Origin: Microterricola pindariensis
GTDB taxonomy: Bacteria; Actinomycetota; Actinomycetes; Actinomycetales; Microbacteriaceae
Assembly: GCF_002936985.1 (NCBI RefSeq)
Contig: NZ_MPZN01000032.1
Coordinates: 1-39,044, forward strand
Direction of reading: 5' to 3'
Length of the DNA: 39,044 nt
Below the pieces are notes generated by a model, which saw only the letters and a list, made by a program, of their open reading frames with translations, was not told the DNA's origin and did no database searches. This document shows, one piece after another, positions 32,965 to 38,253 of the stretch. The translations under genes were made by a program, and so were the position numbers. Within the stretch, counting starts at the first letter, position 1, and each line of letters opens with the position of its first letter.

Positions 32965-33585
32965 TTACATCCGCGGAGCGAAATCGGACACAACGCTCGC
33001 CGACACCGCCTGCACCTGCTCCGTCGTGGGCCCAGGATCCGCGACAAACACGGCGCGTCGGTAATATTCCAGCTCTCGAATTGATTCCAAAATATCTGCC
33101 AAAGCCCGGTGTCCACCGTCCTTTTTCGGCGCGTTGAAGTACACCCGGGGGAACCAACGGCGCGAAAGCTCCTTGATCGAGGAGACGTCGACGTTGCGGT
33201 AGTGCAGGTGTCCGTCCAGGCGCGGCATGAATTTGGCCAAGAACGCCCGGTCGGTGCCGATGGTGTTGCCGGCCAGCGGGGCCTTCTGCTCGGTGGGAAC
33301 GTGCTTGAGCACGTACTCCAGCACCTGATACTCGGCCTCCGCGACGCTTACACCCTGCGGAATCTCCTCAATCAACCCCGACGTGGTGTGCATGTTGCGC
33401 ACGAAATCGTTCATCGACTCCATCGCGGAGTCGTCGGGCTTGATCACGATGCTGAAACCCTCGTCCACGGCCTTCAGGTCGTAGTCGGTGATCACCACCG
33501 CAATCTCTACCAGTTCGTCGACCTCGAGATCGAGGCCCGTCATTTCACAGTCGATCCAGACCAGACGGTCGCTCGCATTCGTCAT
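32965..33585 (-). CDS. orn: Oligoribonuclease
   Basis: 3'-5' exoribonuclease that degrades short RNA oligonucleotides, including pGpG. The DEDDh residues are visible in the 206-residue protein: Asp12 and Glu14 in LVWIDCEMTGLD, Asp in NTIGTDRAFLAKFMP, and His/Asp in GGHRALADILESI. Other family blocks are VDELVEIAVVITD and YRNVDVSSIKELSRRWFP. The start ATG 33585 is preceded by TAGACT at 7 nt with no Shine-Dalgarno sequence, so the mRNA is probably leaderless; an in-frame extension to 33663 is basic and unsupported. tRNA-His lies downstream on the same strand, an arrangement I believe is shared with other actinobacteria. Confidence 0.96.
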   Translation of the reverse strand: MTNASDRLVWIDCEMTGLDLEVDELVEIAVVITDYDLKAVDEGFSIVIKPDDSAMESMNDFVRNMHTTSGLIEEIPQGVSVAEAEYQVLEYVLKHVPTEQKAPLAGNTIGTDRAFLAKFMPRLDGHLHYRNVDVSSIKELSRRWFPRVYFNAPKKDGGHRALADILESIRELEYYRRAVFVADPGPTTEQVQAVSASVVSDFAPRM

Positions 33586-33592
33586 GGGCTTG

Positions 33593-33598
33593 AGTCTA
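33593..33598 (-). promoter_or_regulatory. -10 element for a probable leaderless orn mRNA
   Basis: TAGACT on the minus strand, 7 nt before ATG 33585; no ribosome binding site is visible. Confidence 0.5.
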
Positions 33599-33668
33599 CC
33601 GAGGCGAACCGACGCCCTCCCCCGCTTGCAATTGCGCCGAGGCCGCTGCGGTATCGTAGTCATGGTGC

Positions 33669-33741
33669 GCCTCCGTAGCTCAGGGGATAGAGCAGGAGCC
33701 TTCTAATCTCTTGGTCGCAGGTTCGAATCCTGCCGGGGGCA
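33669..33741 (+). tRNA. tRNA-Arg (TCT anticodon)
   Basis: Acceptor GCCTCCG pairs with CGGGGGC, D arm GCTC...GAGC, anticodon loop CTTCTAA (anticodon TCT), T arm GCAGG-TTCGAAT-CCTGC, discriminator A. The anticodon stem is imperfect: GGAGC against TCTCT gives one G-U pair and a C-U mismatch next to the loop. CCA is not encoded (the end reads ACCCC). It is the only full-length copy; everything from the anticodon loop onward is repeated seven times downstream. It is divergent from orn. Confidence 0.92.
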
Positions 33742-33765
33742 CCCCTCTGAAACGCTTTCGCGGTG

Positions 33766-33807
33766 CTTCTCATCTCTTGGTCGCAGGTTCGAATCCTGCC
33801 GGGGGCA
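33766..33807 (+). pseudogene. tRNA-Arg 3'-half copy 1
   Basis: 42 nt. Matches the intact tRNA 3' half except A to C in the anticodon loop (TTCTCAT for TTCTAAT). Followed by spacer B, whose first bases make the end read ACCA. Confidence 0.93.
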
Positions 33808-33832
33808 CCATCGACACCACCTACCCGCGGTG

Positions 33833-33874
33833 CTTCTCATCTCTTTGTCGCAGGTTCGAATCCTGCCGGGGGCA
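33833..33874 (+). pseudogene. tRNA-Arg 3'-half copy 2
   Basis: Has the anticodon-loop A to C change plus G to T in the variable region (CTTTGTCG). Followed by spacer A, so the end reads ACCCC and lacks CCA. Confidence 0.93.
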
Positions 33875-33898
33875 CCCCTCTGAAACGCTTTCGCGGTG

Positions 33899-33940
33899 CT
33901 TCTCATCTCTTGGTCGCAGGTTCGAATCCTGCCGGGGGCA
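33899..33940 (+). pseudogene. tRNA-Arg 3'-half copy 3
   Basis: Identical to copy 1. Followed by spacer B (starting CCACCGACACC where copy 1 has CCATCGACACC), which again supplies CCA. Confidence 0.93.
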
Positions 33941-33965
33941 CCACCGACACCACCTACCCGCGGTG

Positions 33966-34007
33966 CTTCTCATCTCTTTGTCGCAGGTTCGAATCCTGCC
34001 GGGGGCA
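33966..34007 (+). pseudogene. tRNA-Arg 3'-half copy 4
   Basis: Identical to copy 2, including CTTTGTCG. Followed by spacer A. Confidence 0.93.
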
Positions 34008-34031
34008 CCCCTCTGAAACGCTTTCGCGGTG

Positions 34032-34073
34032 CTTCTCATCTCTTGGTCGCAGGTTCGAATCCTGCCGGGGGCA
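34032..34073 (+). pseudogene. tRNA-Arg 3'-half copy 5
   Basis: Identical to copies 1 and 3. Followed by spacer B with CCA. Confidence 0.93.
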
Positions 34074-34098
34074 CCACCGACACCACCTACCCGCGGTG

Positions 34099-34140
34099 CT
34101 TCTCATCTCTTGGTCGCAGGTTCGAATCCTGCCGGGGGCA
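34099..34140 (+). pseudogene. tRNA-Arg 3'-half copy 6
   Basis: Occupies the even position but carries CTTGGTCG like the odd copies, so it lacks the G to T change of copies 2 and 4. Followed by spacer A. Confidence 0.93.
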
Positions 34141-34164
34141 CCCCTCTGAAACGCTTTCGCGGTG

Positions 34165-34206
34165 CTTCTCATCTCCTGGTCGCAGGTTCGAATCCTGCCG
34201 GGGGCA
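34165..34206 (+). pseudogene. tRNA-Arg 3'-half copy 7
   Basis: Has a private T to C change (CTCCTGG). Followed by a last spacer A (34207-34230), where B would be expected, then unique sequence. Confidence 0.93.
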
Positions 34207-34249
34207 CCCCTCTGAAACGCTTTCGCGGTGGCCCTTCGCTCAGTCAGGC

Positions 34250-34255
34250 GACAAT
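34250..34255 (+). promoter_or_regulatory. -10-like hexamer before the nucleosidase gene
   Basis: GACAAT, 6 nt before GTG 34262, so the mRNA may be leaderless. No clear -35; a 3-codon frame (ATG GAA GCG TGA) begins within it at 34254. Confidence 0.35.
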
Positions 34256-34261
34256 GGAAGC

Positions 34262-34819
34262 GTGAAACTTCTTGTTGCCGCCCTCGAGGCCGAACTGACC
34301 GCATTCCCCGCCGAGCTCCCGGGCTTCGACCGCTTGGTCACCGGCCCGGGCAAGCTGCAGGCGACTTTCGCGCTGACTCGTGCGCTGGACGCCGGCGACT
34401 ACGACGAGATCCTCGTGGTCGGCACCGCGGGCGCGATCAACCCCCTCCTCACGTCCAGGGTGTACGACGTGGATGCCGCCATCCAGCACGACGTCACCGA
34501 TGTCGACGGGATCGTCGGGCAGCACGTGTCCCTGCCGGCCCGCGTCGAGACCGGCCGCGAGGGCATCACGATCGCGACCGGCGACCACTTCGTCGACGAC
34601 GAGGAGGCCGTCGGCGTCATCCTCCCGCTCGGCGCCGGGCTTGTCGACATGGAGACGTACGCGTACATCTGGGTGGCCCATCAGTTCGGCGTGCCGATCC
34701 GCGTGCTCAAGTCGGTCTCCGACCGCGCGAAGGACGGTGCCATCACGGATTGGCGCGCCACCGTGGCCGCGTGCAGCGAGCAGCTGCGCGAGACGGTGCG
34801 TGAGGAGTACGGGGTCTGA
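34262..34819 (+). CDS. Nucleoside phosphorylase/MTA-SAH nucleosidase family protein
   Basis: Purine nucleosidase or phosphorylase-type enzyme of 185 residues, shorter than the usual 230. It starts at GTG 34262 with VKLLVAALEAELTAFP, the common N-terminus of short actinobacterial nucleosidases, then VTGPGKLQATFALTRAL and VVGTAGAINP (the phosphate/ribose loop). LVDMETYAYIWVA has the ribose-binding Met-Glu pair, and VLKSVSDRAKDG has the catalytic Asp. It probably cleaves 5'-methylthioadenosine, S-adenosylhomocysteine or a related nucleoside. The frame is open far upstream through the tRNA array, so automatic start calls may be wrong. The start is only 31 nt from the end of the array. Confidence 0.88.
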   Translation: MKLLVAALEAELTAFPAELPGFDRLVTGPGKLQATFALTRALDAGDYDEILVVGTAGAINPLLTSRVYDVDAAIQHDVTDVDGIVGQHVSLPARVETGREGITIATGDHFVDDEEAVGVILPLGAGLVDMETYAYIWVAHQFGVPIRVLKSVSDRAKDGAITDWRATVAACSEQLRETVREEYGV

Positions 34820-34824
34820 CCCCA

Positions 34825-34838
34825 CGGGCATCCGCCCG
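34825..34838 (+). terminator. Small hairpin after the nucleosidase gene
   Basis: CGGGC and GCCCG around an ATCC loop, 6 nt after the stop and followed by ATAAA. A weak terminator candidate. Confidence 0.3.
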
Positions 34839-34861
34839 ATAAACCCGAGCACCGCTTGGAT

Positions 34862-34890
34862 TTGACACGCGCGAGCGTGTGGCTGATGCT
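34862..34890 (+). promoter_or_regulatory. Promoter candidate with a palindrome in its spacer (GH5 gene)
   Basis: TTGACA (34862-34867), 17-nt spacer, GATGCT (34885-34890). The inverted repeat ACACGC-GCGA-GCGTGT at 34865-34880 occupies the spacer, a position suited to an operator. The start codon is 45 nt downstream. Confidence 0.4.
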
Positions 34891-34934
34891 GAACGGGCTG
34901 TCCCGCCACCTGAAGCTTGTCACGATGGAGTGTC

Positions 34935-37265
34935 ATGAAATCGGTCCGACGTCCCGTCGTTGCCCTGTCAACCATGCTGGCGCTGGTGGTGTTCCAGGCC
35001 GCCGCCGATCCGACGGGTCTGCTCGCGCTGGTGGGCTGGTCGGGGGCGCTCCCCTCGCTCGCCGCCGGCGCGTGGACGTTCGCGCCATACCTGGTGTTCG
35101 TGCCGGTGCTGCTCGGCGTGCTCTGGTGGGCCACCGCGCGCGCCGGTGAGCGCTTCTGGACGCACACCGCCGGCATCGTGCTGGCGGTGCTCCTGGCCCA
35201 GGCCGCCACGACACTCGTCATGACCGGGGACCTGGCCGCCGCCGGCTACGCGGCCGGCTTCGTGGTCGGCAAGGCGATCCCCGCGGCGCTCATCGTCGCC
35301 GCACTCACCCGTCTCTTCGGCGGCCCGCGCGAGCTCCGCTCCTTCGCGTCCGGCATGGTCTGGCCGCCCGCCATCCTGTTCGCCGCGCTCGCCCCGCTGC
35401 TGGCCGGGCTGTGGTGGACCGGTGCCGTGTACGCCCCCGGCATCCCCGCGGCGCGCCCCGACCGTGGCATTCTCTCGGTGATCGTCGCCATGCTGCTCAT
35501 CGCCGCCGCCACGGCCCTCTGCCTGCGCTGGATGCGCACGCGGGTGCCCGGCGTGCTGGGCGGCTGGCTGGCCGCGCTCCTCGCCGGCGGGCTGGTCGGC
35601 GTCGTGCAGGCCACGATCGGGCTGATCGCGGACGGCGGCTTCGCCGGCGACATGTGGCCGCTGATGGTCGCCTACATCGCGGTCGCCGACGGGCTCGCCT
35701 TCGGCGCCTGCGTCGGGTGGGCGGTGGGCATCGGCGCCGTCGTCACCGACCGGGTCGGCGCGGCGAACTCGGCCCGTGTCCCGCTGGTCGCCGCCGCCTC
35801 GGTCGCTGTGCTCGCGCTGGCCGCATCGCTGGTCCTGCCGAGCACGGGTGCGGCGTCTGCGGCGAGCGCCGAGGCGACACCGCCGGCCGGGATGCTGCGT
35901 GCCGAGGCATCCGCCATCACCGACGGAGCCGGCAACCAGGTCTTGCTGCGCGGGGTGAACGTGAACAATCTCGTCGACTTCTACCAACCGCGCCCCGAGG
36001 TGCCGGCGACCACGCCGCTGACGGAGGCCGACTTCGCGGGGATGGCGGAGTACGGCTTCACCGTGTCCCGCTTGAACATCTCCTGGTCGGCTCTCGAGCC
36101 CGAGCGCGGCACCCTCGACCCCGCGTACCTGGCGCAGATCAGGGACGCGGTGCGCTGGGCGGCCGACAACGGCATCTACACCGTGCTCGACATGCACCAG
36201 GACGGCTGGTGGAACGGCGCCACCGCAGAGGGCACCGCGTGCCGGCCGGGCACCGAGACCATGTGGGGCTATGACGGCGCACCGGAGTGGGCAACGATCA
36301 CGGATGCCGCACCGCGCTGCCAGTTCACCGGCCGCGACATCTCCCCCGCCGGCAACCGGGCGTTCCAGAACTTCTATTTCGACACCGACGGCGTGCAGAG
36401 CGCCCTCGCCGAGACGTGGGGCAAGCTGGCCGCGGAGTTCCGCGACGAGCCGATGGTGGCCGGCTTCGACCTGCTCAACGAGCCGGGGTTCGGCGAGACG
36501 GCGCCCGTGACGACCTCGCACATGCTCGGCGCCTTCTACGGGAAGGCGATCGAGCAGATCCGCGCGGCCGGCGCCCCGCAGATCGTGTTCGTCGAGCCGA
36601 GCATCTTCTGGTCAGGGCTCGGCTTCGACACCGGCCCGACCGCCGGCTTCACGACCGACCGCAACATCGTCTTCTCCCCGCACCTGTACGCCGAGTCGAT
36701 CACCATGGACCGCAGCCTCGGCATCCCCCCGATCGTCGGCCTGGAGCGCCAGTTCGGCCTCGCCCAGCGCGTCGCCGCCGAGTACGACGCCCCGCTCTGG
36801 TCGGGCGAGTACGGCTACTGGGGCGAGGACGCCGACGTGCTGGCCCGGCTGACCCGTTATGCGGATGCCGAGGACGCGCACCTGCTCGGCAGCGCCTACT
36901 GGGTGTGGAAGCAGGCCTGCGGCGACCCGCAGAACGGCATCCAGGAGTTCGGCAACGCCCTGATGATGCAGGACTGCGTGACCGGCGGGGATGCGCCGCC
37001 CAAGGCGGACCTGCTCGAGATCCTGAGCCGGGCCTACCCGCAGCACGCGCCCGGCAGGCTCACCGCGCTCGAGGCCGACGGTGCTGCCGTCCAGCTGGCC
37101 GGCAGCACCGACGCGCGCAGCTGCGGCCTGCGCGTCTGGGTTCCGGGCACGGCCGAGCCCACGGTCGAGGCGACAGGCGTCACGGATGTCGAGGCGACCG
37201 CGGTGCCCGGCGGCTGGATCGTCACGGGCTGCGCCGGGGGCGAGTACTCGTTGTCGACCCGCTAG
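34935..37265 (+). CDS. Polytopic membrane protein fused to an endoglycoceramidase-like GH5 glycosidase
   Basis: A 776-residue two-part protein. Residues 1 to about 302 contain about nine hydrophobic helices (near 8-24, 50-66, 77-96, 104-125, 140-163, 175-196, 204-229, 238-266 and 280-302) of no recognised family. From about 312 a GH5 catalytic domain follows: VLLRGVNVNNLVDF, VSRLNISWSALEPERG, TVLDMHQDGWWNG, then DLLNEPGFG with acid/base Glu516, FSPHLYAESIT, and WSGEYGYWG with nucleophile Glu625. The HQD and GAPEWAT features resemble endoglycoceramidases, which release glycans from glycolipids. The last 70 residues form a small beta domain. The catalytic domain should lie outside the cell. ATG 34935 (TGGAG upstream) is preferred to TTG 34917. 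It overlaps the convergent permease gene by 44 bp. Confidence 0.88.
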   Translation: MKSVRRPVVALSTMLALVVFQAAADPTGLLALVGWSGALPSLAAGAWTFAPYLVFVPVLLGVLWWATARAGERFWTHTAGIVLAVLLAQAATTLVMTGDLAAAGYAAGFVVGKAIPAALIVAALTRLFGGPRELRSFASGMVWPPAILFAALAPLLAGLWWTGAVYAPGIPAARPDRGILSVIVAMLLIAAATALCLRWMRTRVPGVLGGWLAALLAGGLVGVVQATIGLIADGGFAGDMWPLMVAYIAVADGLAFGACVGWAVGIGAVVTDRVGAANSARVPLVAAASVAVLALAASLVLPSTGAASAASAEATPPAGMLRAEASAITDGAGNQVLLRGVNVNNLVDFYQPRPEVPATTPLTEADFAGMAEYGFTVSRLNISWSALEPERGTLDPAYLAQIRDAVRWAADNGIYTVLDMHQDGWWNGATAEGTACRPGTETMWGYDGAPEWATITDAAPRCQFTGRDISPAGNRAFQNFYFDTDGVQSALAETWGKLAAEFRDEPMVAGFDLLNEPGFGETAPVTTSHMLGAFYGKAIEQIRAAGAPQIVFVEPSIFWSGLGFDTGPTAGFTTDRNIVFSPHLYAESITMDRSLGIPPIVGLERQFGLAQRVAAEYDAPLWSGEYGYWGEDADVLARLTRYADAEDAHLLGSAYWVWKQACGDPQNGIQEFGNALMMQDCVTGGDAPPKADLLEILSRAYPQHAPGRLTALEADGAAVQLAGSTDARSCGLRVWVPGTAEPTVEATGVTDVEATAVPGGWIVTGCAGGEYSLSTR

Positions 37266-38169
37266 CGGCCGCGGCTGTGGCGGCCGGCCTCGGGGCCGCC
37301 CTCGGCGCCCGGGCGATGATCAGCACACCCAGGATGACGACGGCGCCGCCCAGCAGCTCGGCGGGGATCGGCAGCTCGCCGAGCCACACCCACGCGATCA
37401 GCACCGCGACGGGCGGCACCAGGTAGAGCAGCGAGGTCGAGACCGCCACCGGCATGCGGGCGACGGCGTACGCCCAGAGCACGAAGCCGAGCGCGGAGGG
37501 CAGCAGGCCGAGGTACACGGCGGCCAGCCACGGCCCGGCCCCCGCGCCGAGCATCTCCTCCCAGCCGAGCGGCACGAACGGCAGCGTCATGACGGTTCCC
37601 GCCACCATGGCGTAACAGGCGACCTCCACGCTCGTGTACCGCCGCAGCAACGGCCGCTGCAACGGGTGGTAGACGCCCTGCACCACCATGGCGGCGACCA
37701 CGATCCAGACGGATGCCGAGAGCGAGACGCCCGCCCGGGCCAGGCAGACGAAGGCGACCCCGGCGAGCGCGATGGCGCTGCCCACGATCGTCACCGCGCC
37801 GATCCGCTCGCTGAAGAGCAGCCGGGCGACCGCGACGGAGACGAGGGGCGCCGCCGCGACGATGATGCTCGCCGTGCCGGCCGGGACGTGCAGCTCGCCC
37901 CAGTTGAGCAGCAGCTGGTACGCCGTCATCCCGAAGAAGCCGCAGGCGGCGAGCCAGCCGAGGTCGCGGGCGCGCGGCATCCGGGCCCGGGCGAGCGCGG
38001 CGAACACGAGCAGGGCGAGCGTGGCGACCAGCAGGCGGGCGAAGGACAGCCCGATCACGCCGAGCTCCGGCGCGGCCACCCGGATCGCCGGGAAGGCGCT
38101 CGCCCAGAGCACGACGACGAGCAGACCGGCGAGCAGTGCGCGATGACCCCCGGGGGCGTTGACCTTCAT
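37222..38169 (-). CDS. EamA/DMT superfamily permease
   Basis: Ten-helix metabolite or drug transporter of 315 residues with two EamA repeats: ALLAGLLVVVLWASAFPAIRVAAPELG near the start, then FFGMTAYQLLLNWGELHVPAGTASIIVAAAPL, and in the second half VYLGLLPSALGFVLWAYAVARMPVAVSTSLLYLVPPVAVLIAWVWLGE. The basic Pro/Arg/Ser tail (about 288-315) is coded antisense to the end of the GH5 gene, a 44-bp convergent overlap that could allow transcript interference. ATG 38169 is the only sensible start, since the ATG at 38177 runs into a stop after three codons. It is divergent from a LysR-type regulator, which probably controls it. Confidence 0.92.
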   Translation of the reverse strand: MKVNAPGGHRALLAGLLVVVLWASAFPAIRVAAPELGVIGLSFARLLVATLALLVFAALARARMPRARDLGWLAACGFFGMTAYQLLLNWGELHVPAGTASIIVAAAPLVSVAVARLLFSERIGAVTIVGSAIALAGVAFVCLARAGVSLSASVWIVVAAMVVQGVYHPLQRPLLRRYTSVEVACYAMVAGTVMTLPFVPLGWEEMLGAGAGPWLAAVYLGLLPSALGFVLWAYAVARMPVAVSTSLLYLVPPVAVLIAWVWLGELPIPAELLGGAVVILGVLIIARAPRAAPRPAATAAAASGSTTSTRPRRSP

Positions 38170-38200
38170 GGCCCCATGCTGGCAAACTGAACACGGCAGC

Positions 38201-38213
38201 ACAATTGAATTGT
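38201..38213. promoter_or_regulatory. 13-bp palindrome ACAATT-G-AATTGT (candidate LysR operator)
   Basis: Perfect inverted repeat in the 84-nt region between the divergent permease and LysR genes. It is AT-rich in otherwise GC-rich DNA and 41 nt before the LysR start. LysR regulators bind such T-N11-A dyads (here within the A/T pairs of the repeat). Confidence 0.5.
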
Positions 38214-38253
38214 TCTGACTGAATACCTCAGCAATCCTTATGGAAGGCGTGCC

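Larger units (their letters stand above)
33742..34230 (+). repeat. Tandem array of seven tRNA-Arg 3'-half copies
   Basis: After the intact tRNA come seven copies of its last 42 nt (anticodon loop to discriminator), at 33766, 33833, 33899, 33966, 34032, 34099 and 34165. Alternating spacers of 24 nt (type A, containing CCTCTGAAACGCTTTCG) and 25 nt (type B, containing CGACACCACCTACCCG) separate them. Order: tRNA-A-1-B-2-A-3-B-4-A-5-B-6-A-7-A. The period alternates 66/67 bp, so the true repeating block is a 133-bp dimer. Every copy lacks the acceptor 5' strand, D arm and 5' anticodon stem, so none can be a working tRNA. Open frames across the array (coding VAGSNPAGGT-like peptides) are artefacts. 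The 520 bases between the tRNA and the next gene hold nothing else apart from a -10-like hexamer at 34250. Confidence 0.95.

Noticed and set aside
33742-34230. CRISPR-like array
   Set aside because: The repeated unit is the 3' half of the adjacent tRNA, and the spacers are only two sequences that alternate. CRISPR spacers are unique, and no cas genes are present.
33669-34230. Integrated mobile element with att sites in tRNA-Arg
   Set aside because: No integrase, recombinase or phage gene lies within or beside the array, and copies are 66-67 bp apart. Sequential excision scars remain possible but are not shown.
33711-34265. Overlapping reading frames coding SHLLVAGSNPAGGT-type repeat peptides on both strands
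   Set aside because: They arise from tRNA sequence read as codons, a common misannotation.
34254-34265. Three-codon upstream frame before the nucleosidase
   Set aside because: ATG GAA GCG TGA lies inside the -10-like region, so it would not be transcribed if the start is leaderless.
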